A stretch of DNA of 64,000 nt from Prorocentrum cordatum (taxonomy: Eukaryota > Sar > Dinophyceae > Prorocentrales > Prorocentraceae), in assembly GCA_963575745.1 (NCBI GenBank), contig CAUYUJ010009546.1, forward strand, positions 388,501-452,500. The letters run 5' to 3'. The translations under genes and the position numbers were made by a program. The notes below the pieces were generated by a model, which saw nothing but the letters and a program-made list of their open reading frames with translations, did no database searches and was not told the origin of the DNA. Shown here one piece after another: positions 56,101-63,427 of the stretch (positions within the stretch are counted from its first letter, which is position 1; each line of letters begins with the position of its first letter).

Positions 56101-59100
56101 GGTCGCCGCCCGCGCCACCGTCGCCCGGCCCCTGCGCACCAGAGCCCGACCCCGACGCTGGTCCACCGTTCGCACCGCTGCCCGAAGAGGACCCGCCGCC
56201 GCCGCCGCCGCCGCCCCCGGAAGAGTCGTCGCCGCCGCCCCCTCCTCCCACCACCTCATCCCCGCACCCCGCCAGCCGCAGCCATTGGCTGCATGTCCGG
56301 TCCAACCAGATGCGCACGAATTCCTGCGAATACTTCGTCGCCACCCTTGCAACACCCCGCGCGAGCTTCGCTTCCTTGAAATCGGGCTCCCCGCGCCGAT
56401 CGGCGAACGCGTCCGGCCAGACACCGCCGTGACGGGCACGGAAATCGTCGAGGGCAATCAGAACGTCCTTATCATTCTTTGCGGCCGCGTCGTCCTTCTC
56501 CACCGCGGCGAGCAACGCGGGATCCCTCTCGAGCGCAGCGAGCAGGCGCTGCTGGTCCAGGTCCCAGTGCCCCGCGGCGAGGTTCCACGTCAAGCCCACG
56601 CCCGCCCGCTCCCGGCGCACGAAAGCCGCCACCTGCCGCGCCGCCTGAGGCTTCAGCTTGAGGAGCTGCTGCCAGACGGGCCACTCGGGGATCGCCTGCG
56701 GCTTCAGGTCCGCCAAGTACACGGGCGGCTTCAGGTCGCCACTCGGGGACCGCCGCGCGCCCTCGGCGGCCTCCACCCTGTACATTATGTCGCGGTCGCC
56801 CTCGAGCTGCTGCAAGCGCGCGGCCAGGGCGTCGCCCATGCGAGCGACGCCGCCGCGCGCGCGGCACCAGGCCCGCAACAGCCAGAGCTCCGCGGGCACG
56901 TCGCCCGGCTCGCCCGTGTAGTAGCCGCGCCGCCCCTGGGGGAACGTGTCGGCGTCGAAACCCGACTCCACGGCCTCGGAGAAGAACGCACGGCCAGGGC
57001 CGGCCCACGCTTTCGGGATACCGAAGACGCGCGGCCAGGGCGCCAGCCTGCTCCCGTCGGGCCCCGCGCGCTGGTACCACGGCTCCAGAGCGTGTCGCTG
57101 GTCCAGCTGCACGCTCGCTTCGCAGTTGTCCTGGTGGAAGCACTCGTCCTCCAGCAGCAGACCACGGAACTCAGCGAATCCGTTCTCCCCCCTCGCCGCG
57201 CACCGGGCCGCCTGCGCGCGCTTCCTGGCGCGGGCGCGCTCCGCCTCCACCGCCTCGCGCTTCATCACCGCCTGGCTAGGCAGCTTCTTCGGCGCGAAAT
57301 GCAACCTCTTACACCAACCATCGACCTCTCCGTCGGTCAGCTCCCGCGCGCTCTCGAAATCCTGCTGGCACTTGTAGCAGAGGAAATCGGAGGGCAGGCG
57401 CAAGAGCACGCTGCCGTGCACCGGGGCGCCAAGAGCGCCGTCCAGCCGCGCCTGCTCTGCGTACCGCGCCTGGCGCGTCGCCTCGCGCACCTCCCCCGGC
57501 CTCCAGACCTCGCCCTCGGCGGCGTCCAGCGACGGCAGCAGCGGCGCGCGGACAGGCCCCGGCTTGCCGTCGTCGCGGAGCGGCGCGCGCCAGCGCAGCG
57601 GCTCGCGACGGCAGCAGACCCAGACCTCGCGCTCCACGCCCTCCTGTTCGAGCCGTTGGAGCAGGCGCTGCCACTGCTCCCAGGGCTCCCGCACGTCCGA
57701 ATTGGGCACGGGCGTGCGGCGCAGCAGCTCGGGGTCGGCCCTGCGCAGGCGCCGGATCGCCTGCGACCGCGCCACGTTGTCCTGCGCCGTGGCCGCGTCG
57801 AGCCCCAGGGCGACGTCCCGCAGCCGCTCCAGCTCCGCCACCTGCCGCTGCAGCTCCGCGTCCGGGGCCTCCCCCGCGAAAAACCTGGGCGCGACGGGCA
57901 CATACGACAGCATGCAGGTCGCCAGCACGTACCGCACGAAATCCTCGTGCTCCTCGTCGATGCCCGTGGGGAGCTCCTCCTCGTCCGCCATGCCCCGCGG
58001 CTCCTCCTCCGCGTCCGCCATCTCTGCGTCCCCCTCCTCCTGCTCCCTCCGCTCCTCGTCGCCCTGCTCCTCCTCCTGCTCCCCCTGCTCCTGCTCCTCC
58101 TCTTCCTGCTCCTCTTCCTCCTGCTCCTCTTCTTCCTCCTCCTCATCCTCCTCCCCGAGCGCCTCGCGGCGCGGCTCTTCGGCCGCCGGGGCGGCCATGG
58201 CTTCGCGGACCCGCCTGTCTTTGGCCAGGGCAACGAAGACGTCGAGCCCGAGCGGGGCGCCCTGCAGCGCGTCCACGTGCTCCAGCAGGGCGCCCACGAG
58301 CGCGGTCTTAACCCGCCGAACCAGCGCCCTGTCTGCCCTCTGGAACCTAGCGAACATGTCCGGCGTGACCTCCGCGCGCCGCTCCTCCGCGAGGCAGTCG
58401 GCCGGGTCCTCCTCCTCCTCCTGCTCTTCCTGCTCCTCCTCCTCCCCGCAAGCCTCCTCCTCCTCGGCCGCGCGCTGCAGCAGCGCCTGCCGTTGCGCCT
58501 CGAGCGCCCGCGCATCCGCCTCCCTGCTCTCGGCGTCGCGGCGCGCGGCGGCCGCCTGCGCATACTTCTGCCGCAGCGCGTCGAAAGTCGCGGGCGCGTT
58601 GAAGGACGCCGCGCGGCCCTTCCGCTCGTGGTTCGCGACGAAATTCGCCAGCCTGCGCTCCTCGTCATCCTCGGCCTTCTCCACCGGCATCCTCTGGTGC
58701 TTCTCGCACCACGCCTCCAGCGCCTGGACCTGGATGAGATCCGCGTCCAGCGCCGCCTCCAGCTGCGCGCGCCAGTGCTTGTCCAGGCCCTCGAGGCCTT
58801 GCGCGCGCACGTTGCCGATCCACATCGCGAGCACACGCTCCCGCGGGTCGTCGTCGTGACCGAAGCGCTGCGGCCCTCGCCGGTGCTTCTCCACGAACGC
58901 CATCACGTCGAGCACGCGCTCCTGCGCCGTCCGCCGCTGCCACGCACGCCTGTTCACCAGCTTATCGAGCCTCTCCTGGCTGTCGTCGTCCAGCTCGTTC
59001 TGGCCTTTGCTGACATTATTGATCCACATCGCAAGCCTCTTCTCCTCCTCGTCCTCTGCCCCCTGCTTCGGCAGCTCGTCGAGCACCTCCACGTGCTCCT

Positions 59101-60097
59101 CGATGCGGTCCAGCATCGCGCGGGCGCGCGCGCTTCTCTCCTCCCGCCGGTCCACGAGCCCGTCGAACCGCGCGCGCCGCTCGGGGGTCAGCACGTTCTG
59201 GCCTTTGCTGACGTTGTGCACCCATGTCCCCAGCGCGGATTCCTTCTGCGACGGAACGTAAGCGTGCTCGGCCACGTGCCTCGCCAGCTCGCCCAGCATC
59301 TCCTCCGAGTGGTCCCGCGATCGCGCTTCCGCGCCGACATGCTGCACGCCGCTCATGTCGATGCCCAGGTGTGCCGCGAGCGCAGCCCTGTACACATCGG
59401 GATCCAGTTGTAGCCGCTTCTGCTGCTGAATATCCCATCGCCGCGATGATGGCACGTCTTCGTCGCCCTCCGCCCGCAATCGCTTTGCCAGCTCATTCAA
59501 CTGATTCCGGGTCATGCGCGCCAGCGCCGCCGCGTCCACTCCGTCGCGCGCGCCCCCGCGAGCGCCCTGCGCCCCTGCGGCACCCTGCTCCGCACGGCGC
59601 TTCGGCGCCCCGCCCCGCAACGCGCCAAGCCCCGCACCCGCGCGCGGCGACCGCGAAACCGAGCTCGAACGCCCGTGAGCGACGACGCGACACCACGGCG
59701 CGCTCTCGGCTTCCCCCCACTCCACGTCACCAGATACCACCGACTCCTGCACCGCGCACACATGACCGCCGTCAAGCCACAGCAGAGCACCAGCGCAGAA
59801 GCCCGCCGCGTGCCCCAGCGTCCACGCCACGCGCCCTCTCTCCTGCGCTCCGAACGCTTCCACAGATCCCGCAGAGAACACGCGCACGTGCAGGAAGCGG
59901 GAGCGCACGGATACGCTCCCAGAGCGATCATGGCGCAGGCAGCGCGCACGGCCAGGTCCCCGACGAAGATCTTGGACTCCCGCGCAGCCCGGCACTTTGC
60001 CCCGCCGATCCCAACGACCGGCGAGAAACGGCGCGCACAGACGCGGCGGCCGCCGCACGTCCGCGCCGAGAGCCCGTAGAGCGCGCAGCAGAACCAC
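50180..60097 (-). mobile_element. Helitron-like element, Rep-only; termini not found
   Basis: Bounds given are those of the ORF. I searched by eye below 50180 and above 60097 for a 5' TC end and a 3' hairpin followed by CTRR and found neither. Immediately downstream on the coding strand is about 200 bp of AT-rich sequence, then the composite repeat. Upstream is GC-rich DNA and, after about 0.7 kb, the hairpin satellite. Confidence 0.6.
50180..60097 (-). CDS. giant Helitron-type HUH/Y2 replication initiator (Rep) without helicase domain
   Basis: An uninterrupted 3305-codon frame. In order: four helicase-associated-type repeats (about 280-510; LAMWINNVSKGQNELDDDSQ); acidic tracts (about 540-565, 640-695); CxxC segments (about 900-930); a Cys/His cluster (about 1420-1460); a C2H2 finger (about 1550-1575; CRLCDKNFATHAGFMTHVH); a segment typical of Helitron proteins (about 1860-1990; CALANDLWIGRLPPPLRNLT); Rep motif 1 LVFTTPN (Phe2456); the HUH motif HPHIHLW (His2569, His2571); a CGPTCWK...CKVCRLGF zinc element (about 2815-2845); and the two-tyrosine motif YQTDYTTK (Tyr3220, Tyr3224, Lys3227). 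In Helitrons these His and Tyr residues nick and join single-stranded DNA. The PIF1-type helicase that normally follows is absent; the frame ends 81 residues after the tyrosines. The first Met (60097) is not proven; Met at about 194 (MTRNQLNELAKRLRAEG) is an alternative. All catalytic residues are present. Confidence 0.85.
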   Translation of the reverse strand: MVLLRALRALGADVRRPPRLCAPFLAGRWDRRGKVPGCAGVQDLRRGPGRARCLRHDRSGSVSVRSRFLHVRVFSAGSVEAFGAQERGRVAWTLGHAAGFCAGALLWLDGGHVCAVQESVVSGDVEWGEAESAPWCRVVAHGRSSSVSRSPRAGAGLGALRGGAPKRRAEQGAAGAQGARGGARDGVDAAALARMTRNQLNELAKRLRAEGDEDVPSSRRWDIQQQKRLQLDPDVYRAALAAHLGIDMSGVQHVGAEARSRDHSEEMLGELARHVAEHAYVPSQKESALGTWVHNVSKGQNVLTPERRARFDGLVDRREERSARARAMLDRIEEHVEVLDELPKQGAEDEEEKRLAMWINNVSKGQNELDDDSQERLDKLVNRRAWQRRTAQERVLDVMAFVEKHRRGPQRFGHDDDPRERVLAMWIGNVRAQGLEGLDKHWRAQLEAALDADLIQVQALEAWCEKHQRMPVEKAEDDEERRLANFVANHERKGRAASFNAPATFDALRQKYAQAAAARRDAESREADARALEAQRQALLQRAAEEEEACGEEEEQEEQEEEEDPADCLAEERRAEVTPDMFARFQRADRALVRRVKTALVGALLEHVDALQGAPLGLDVFVALAKDRRVREAMAAPAAEEPRREALGEEDEEEEEEEQEEEEQEEEEQEQGEQEEEQGDEERREQEEGDAEMADAEEEPRGMADEEELPTGIDEEHEDFVRYVLATCMLSYVPVAPRFFAGEAPDAELQRQVAELERLRDVALGLDAATAQDNVARSQAIRRLRRADPELLRRTPVPNSDVREPWEQWQRLLQRLEQEGVEREVWVCCRREPLRWRAPLRDDGKPGPVRAPLLPSLDAAEGEVWRPGEVREATRQARYAEQARLDGALGAPVHGSVLLRLPSDFLCYKCQQDFESARELTDGEVDGWCKRLHFAPKKLPSQAVMKREAVEAERARARKRAQAARCAARGENGFAEFRGLLLEDECFHQDNCEASVQLDQRHALEPWYQRAGPDGSRLAPWPRVFGIPKAWAGPGRAFFSEAVESGFDADTFPQGRRGYYTGEPGDVPAELWLLRAWCRARGGVARMGDALAARLQQLEGDRDIMYRVEAAEGARRSPSGDLKPPVYLADLKPQAIPEWPVWQQLLKLKPQAARQVAAFVRRERAGVGLTWNLAAGHWDLDQQRLLAALERDPALLAAVEKDDAAAKNDKDVLIALDDFRARHGGVWPDAFADRRGEPDFKEAKLARGVARVATKYSQEFVRIWLDRTCSQWLRLAGCGDEVVGGGGGGDDSSGGGGGGGGGSSSGSGANGGPASGSGSGAQGPGDGGAGGDLDGGAGGGAGRLLGGGPKRQAPEGPGPRTRGAARRDQERLQQERLRKEEEERLRGKTVKAGDVEVNVALDDPHVSEEGTLPAWLLDPAPCVAGRCVARVWHPHRGVHVLGQCRHSCKGEGQFCGSHGRPEQRPFGEWDPDQRHSSLTRECPERYGLAVKEARKRETDAGGAPPAPTPAIAAARKARVPRLQPEYVALPCGERRPLRAFKEAPEALPPFPCRLCDKNFATHAGFMTHVHEKHHGWPEYRKRLFYLAEQWPQQDDDVRPVRPQEWRQCVEAFSEHLVTGSHDWPACAAPADSGEAAAAAAAPDAPRAWWKPPGADGAVPPAGVDMPPVDLDALGAAPAASDVEGPEPGQSRRAVRSRVACCVCARLHWADELQRVHFWQQPDGAGERSLLCDQVPKPPARAELEAARGEASEAAGAQAQAMRLTQRQRAHALLDPARYHARWRFVREGPNGVERPGGIPLEELEASAVRDPGPDGKLWLLHKKCFKIDRRQSDGVLVADAKQKVPICAGCHGALSKRLPTMPPCALANDLWIGRLPPPLRNLTLGAKLLLPIARGIVRRFNCKADSGEWAPIDQKIKAYVGNFVAFPQADGGRQVLSLPPRESDLVEFVQIVFAGSDPATLQKALLEELGVPLADFKRAYEYLRDTNEQCAAVRWDEEAAQNFADPEGDGDGDGSSLLGLPRCLAACVAVGGKGGDARQEGPADAVQPGAGSAPPKRTSAGAASAEGEANAAADGGGEAGGGCGDPTGEDAAGAGGEDSEGDEGEAGEGEGGEGVEEGEYCAAVADADMLADLDKQWQTVHLSLQKAEVIAREKRRVEALTRQFDDMENFQDRDSDLRLAEAAKEAHKAAKALTNCNKEALTKKLEQTEQKIQATRPPPGVAGKRAAGGGGGGGGAPAGGAEGGGARRAVRVVVPTGTEPVSMFSPGFWSAFDPVAFPYGDGVFGLDREAKLTYDEWCRCLMAREELEYEVPDDVSAPDAARAPAPDAARAPAASESPVPRWRRHADLLTAQYCLWRRKAIIQSARLFVRKQRLGESIADLAALTPEDLAQVVAVLGRGAGIKEALGLEGLPRNVKSALRSMLLSNRDVVGSDAHRTTLRHISTSYTRLFGPPLVFTTPNIADTRNLMVSLMYEGASVQRWRLLEETAPVMPSTRDMLRRVAADPVSQAMVTNLMLELFLEHVVGVTRQRGATGVSDGVAATGACGAFGLVRAFFGPVESQGRGGIHPHIHLWRLHPMTGAFLAKLRAGDVEGLEERLRRWREAVLARVGSVQFDAAEEVGRQLGLDGPDRLPPLPLGPRDRRLAFADGKREESDLQLKYDTIAGASRRQLGKLCKRAYEEGRRSVRADNQLSTEELRNQVAAMMNVDLVEERAMLEQQPAIEGPLRQRPFAPLADPEPDPHEQRAQYPAVFGEPLTGAHVTLQPQYRRKPAYRVVRADGAAAMHFAECPGDEARTWARCFARDARKCIIRGRLHRCGPTCWKHKTNDDVSQHCKVCRLGFYHEYETAVYSHPSRKRPAAAFVWRRLRKGKDLVLPEDAKVQYACGPLEEGEWNPPGERLDLDDVPAEGYGPWPHRCNRYGRAGRVDVVRYHPYHGSTNPVGQVCLRSNLDVQCLDRVVLDLPGDDSVGGAPASDPVVPPPPEPGAFAEPVGEASDALAGAGTGGTGCDEGTGQSGGSTGSGASAAAQGGGGAAEGAARAAAAGGGRVPVGRRLGLPRGGGLLGGAPTTMDDPNAGDIWGFREEDDEPWDLADAYGLDPPPPPTPEFEDIAGFSAASCYDGSRPGFVFKKGEQGLGYYSDRRAERELPESAVETEPRSRAPGRAASRAAASGSPASSAPASPAAAAAAGASGSGPPGSLREHVLHSLEAVFMDAINMVHYQTDYTTKAGPIAGDLGVLHAQSTGLEWLRLQQKAEREADEAAEAEGEEDVDGPGPPTFRTFRVGLFFYGFSQEFRKVCMGFSKFL

Positions 60098-60780
60098 CTG
60101 GCGGTGACGACCGCGGCCTCGCCATCGGCCCGGTCGGGCGCGTCCGGGAGCGCCCGCGCGAACAGATCACGCTGCCGCCAGCCGTCGAAGAGGGAAGTGT
60201 GCTCCTAGAGCCTGCGCCCAGCGATGGCAGGGCTGAGGACGACGGTCTCCCATGGGATTGGGAGGCACCGCCGTCCCCGGGAGGAAAGGACGACCGCCTT
60301 GGTGACGACCGTCCAATCCGGTGTGACGCGTGCGTGCGTGCGTGTGTCTGTGTGTGTGTGCGCGTGCGCGCGCGTGCGTGCGCGCGCCGCGGCCGCCCAA
60401 GCGGCCGCGCCCGCTCGCCCGGCGCGCCCCCGTCCCCGCGCGCGCGGGGGTCCCGGGGGCGGTCGCGCGGGGCGGGGCGCAGCGCTGGCGAGCCGGCGGC
60501 GCGGGGCGTTCGTCGTCGTCGTCGTCGCCGCCGCCTCTTCCCCTCCCCCCGTTGTCTGTCGTTTCTGCTCTCCCTCTCCCGTTTTCTGCTCGTCTGTCCC
60601 TCCTCCCGTTTTCTCCTTTCTTGCCCCTCTCTCTCTGCTGCTTTCTCTCCCCACGCGCGCCCGGGGTCTCGCTCCCGGGGCCGCGAGAGCGTAAACCCCG
60701 GGTGCTCGCCCCGGGGCCGCGCGCGCTCGCGGTTCTCACTTCCCGGACCGCTCACGCGCACTGTTTACGCATGCGAGGGC
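60098..60780. other. GC-rich region upstream of the Rep ORF, with alternating purine-pyrimidine run
   Basis: 60325-60395 is a run of TG/CG dinucleotides (TGCGTGCGTGTGTCTGTGTG and on), the classic composition for left-handed DNA. 60520-60660 is C/T-rich. No gene is called. Confidence 0.4.
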
Positions 60781-60790
60781 GGCCACACTG

Positions 60791-60840
60791 GGCGCCGGCG
60801 GTAAACCGTCAACCTTTGTTACCGCCGGGGGACTCGTAGA
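60791..60840 (+). repeat. hairpin element, copy 1
   Basis: Stem CCGGCGGTAA (60795-60804) pairs perfectly with TTACCGCCGG (60819-60828) across a 14-base loop; GGACTCGTAGAGCTTCC follows. The next 70 bp also match those after copy 3. Confidence 0.9.
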
Positions 60841-60844
60841 GCTT

Positions 60845-61578
60845 CCTGACAACATATACTGTCGGAAAAAATTGCAGAGAACGAATAGTTTTTGAGCCCA
60901 ACTCGAGTATCAGACCGAGTTCAGACCTCTGAATGCGACAGACGGACGCGTCTGATGTCTCCGAATCGATTCCTGTGATTACCCGCCCTATAGCCTCCCT
61001 ACAACCCGAATTAAGTGCAGAACGCCGACAGTAGCTCTCAAGATGACTGGAAGAATGCGAACAGTTTCGTGATTCTGGATCGCGCAACAGACTGAGTTCA
61101 GAGCTCTGCATTCAACAGGCGAACGCGCCTGATGATTCTGAGTGCGATAGGTGTGCTTACCAGCACTGTAGCTGCCCTACAGCTCGAGTTAAGTAGAAAA
61201 TACCGACAACGCGTATCAAGTGGACTCCAATAATACAAATAGGTTTGCGGATCTAGCTCGGCTAGCAGACCGAGTTTAGACCTATGGATTCAACAGGCGA
61301 ACACGTCTGATCATTCTGAGTGCGACGCGAGTGCTTACCAGCACTTTAGCTGCCCTAGAGCTCGAGTTAAGTAGAAAATACCGACAACGCGTATCAAGTT
61401 GAGTCGAATAATACAAACAGGTTTGCAGACCTAGCTCGGCTGACAGACCGAGTTCAGACCTCTGGGTTCGACAGGCGAACGCGCCTGATCATTCTGCATG
61501 CATTAGCTGTGCTGACCAGCTCTGTAGCTGCCCTAGAGCTCGAGTTATGTTCAGAAAACCGACAGCGCGTATCAAGAT
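60845..61578 (+). repeat. 178-bp satellite, block 1
   Basis: GACCGAGTTCAGACCTCTG-type landmarks recur at 60912, 61089, 61268 and 61446 (spacings 177-179). Each monomer has small dyads: CTCGG-CCGAG, CAGGCGAACGCGCCTG and AGCTGCCCTACAGCT. Confidence 0.9.
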
Positions 61579-61748
61579 GACTCGAAACGGGCGTTCCCGC
61601 CACAGTGCTTTTTGGCCTTCAAAGTTACCCGATCGAGCTGAGACCAAGATGGAGAGCGGAAATAAGATCGAATATCACGGGAAAAAATACTAGAGCTCTA
61701 ACGAATTGTCAAATTTCGAGAACGAAATTTTCAACCGAGCAAAAGTCA
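61579..61748 (+). repeat. satellite junction block, copy 1
   Basis: GACTCGAAACG to CAAAAGTCA. It matches 63071-63240 over 170 bp without a gap (offset 1492 bp), with few substitutions. It lies directly before hairpin copy 2. Confidence 0.88.
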
Positions 61749-61755
61749 TCAAACT

Positions 61756-61806
61756 GGCGCCGGCGGTGAACCGTCAACCAAGTCACCGCCGGGAACCTCG
61801 TAGAGC
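61756..61806 (+). repeat. hairpin element, copy 2, with a compensatory stem change
   Basis: Stem CCGGCGGTGA (61760-61769) pairs with TCACCGCCGG (61783-61792). Relative to the other copies the ninth stem pair is G-C instead of A-T, changed on both sides. The loop is 13 bases. Confidence 0.9.
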
Positions 61807-62055
61807 TCCTTCCACTGGTAAGAGTGCTCAGAATCGACACCAAGTCAAAAAAATAAAGATTTTTCGAAAATCATCATTTTCGATTTTTTCGATATTCATA
61901 TTCGCTCAGTTCCCGGAAGTCAACTCGTGCAAAAATGTATCGGAGCAGCTGAGCTGCTGTCAGGGAGGAGTTTATATGCCAATGCGACGCGCAAAAATCT
62001 GCTTTCTCAAAATGAATTGTCAAATATCTTTCAAAAAGTTGCAAAACCACCCAAA
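61807..62055 (+). other. AT-rich segment between hairpins 2 and 3
   Basis: Not part of the 178-bp satellite. Short frames only; AAAAATC/GATTTTT-type dyads near 61867-61895. Confidence 0.5.
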
Positions 62056-62057
62056 CT

Positions 62058-62110
62058 GGACGCCGGCGGTAAACCATCAACCTTTCTTACCGCCGGGGGA
62101 CTCGTAGAGC
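62058..62110 (+). repeat. hairpin element, copy 3
   Basis: Stem CCGGCGGTAA (62063-62072) and TTACCGCCGG (62087-62096). The downstream flank (CTCGTAGAGCTTCCTG, then ATATACTGT) is shared with copy 1. Confidence 0.9.
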
Positions 62111-62169
62111 TTCCTGAAAATATATACTGTAGAGAAAAACTCCGAAGAACGACTAGTTTTTCAGCCCAA

Positions 62170-63070
62170 GTGATTTCAGACCTCTCAAGATGAACCTAAC
62201 AAGAAAATCAAACAGTTTCGCAACCCAGTTCGAGTATCAAACCGAGTTCAGACCTCTGAATGCGACAGGCGGGCGCTTCTGATGTCTTGGAATCCTCTCA
62301 TGTGATCCCCAGCCCTACAGCCCCCCTAAAGCCCGAGTAATCTGCAGAAAACCGACAGTATCGACTTGAATAATAGAATAGTTTCGCGGAGCTAGTTCGA
62401 GGAGCAGACCGAGTTCTGAGCTCTGAAATCGACCGCGAGACGCGCCTGATGTGTGCAAATCGACATCTGTGACCCGCAGCAATGTAGTCCTCCCCCAGCC
62501 CGAGTTAAGTGCAGAAAATTGAGAGCACTTCTCAAGATGATTCGGACAATACGAATAGTTTTGCAACCTAGCTCGGGCAGCAGGCCGAGTTCAGAGCTCG
62601 CGGTTCAATAAACGAATGCGAACGATGATTCCCCATCGATGTCTGTGACAATAAGCCCTGTAGCTGTCCTACAGCTCGAATTAAGTACCGAAAACCGAGA
62701 GCGTCTGTCAATATGATTCAAATAATACGAATAGATTTGCAGGCCTAGCTCGGCTAGCAGACCGAGTTCAAACCTCTGGATTCAACAGGCGAACGCGCCT
62801 CATCATTCTGAATGCGATAGGTGTGCTTACCAGCTCTGTAGCTGCCCTACAGCTCGAGTTAAGTACAAAAAAACCCAGAGCGTCTGCTACAATGACTTGA
62901 ATAATACGAATAGGTTTGCGACCCTAGCTCGGCTAGCAGACCGAGTTCAGACCTCTGGATTCAACAGGCGAACGCGCCTGATCATTCTGAATGCATTAGC
63001 TGTGCTGACCAGCTCTGTAGTGTCCTGAAGCTCGAGTTATCTTGAGAAAACCGACAGCGCATATCAAGAT
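62170..63070 (+). repeat. 178-bp satellite, block 2
   Basis: Landmarks at about 62240, 62409, 62584, 62759 and 62938. Monomers of 169-179 bp, more diverged in the first two. Confidence 0.88.
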
Positions 63071-63240
63071 GACTCGAAACGACCGTTCCCGCCTGCCTGC
63101 TTTTTGGCCTTCAAAGTTACCCGATCGAGCTGAGATCAAGATGGCGAGCGGGAATAAGATCGAATATCATGGGAAAAAATACTAGAGCTCTAACGAATTG
63201 TCAGATTTCGAGAACAAAATTTTCAACCGACCAAAAGTCA
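63071..63240 (+). repeat. satellite junction block, copy 2
   Basis: Second copy of 61579-61748. Here about 130 bp of other sequence separates it from the next hairpin. Confidence 0.88.
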
Positions 63241-63370
63241 GCAAAAGGTCCGTCGAGATTTTTCTTGCCAACTAGCTCTCCGCGCGCCGGAATTACTCTT
63301 AGCTTCCAGCTATAACTAGCTAAGGGAAGCTCTAGTTATCACTTTGTCCTTTCTGGCCGGGTCGACCAAC

Positions 63371-63427
63371 TGGGCGCCGGCGGTAAACCGTCAACCTTGG
63401 TTACCGCCGGGGAACTCGTAGAGCTTC
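63371..63427 (+). repeat. hairpin element, copy 4
   Basis: Stem CCGGCGGTAA (63377-63386) and TTACCGCCGG (63401-63410), followed by GGAACTCGTAGAGCTTCC. Confidence 0.9.

Noticed and set aside
54635-59413. 1592-codon plus-strand frame
   Set aside because: It is antisense to the Helitron Rep and stays open because GC-rich codons leave few stops on the opposite strand. It has no motif of its own.
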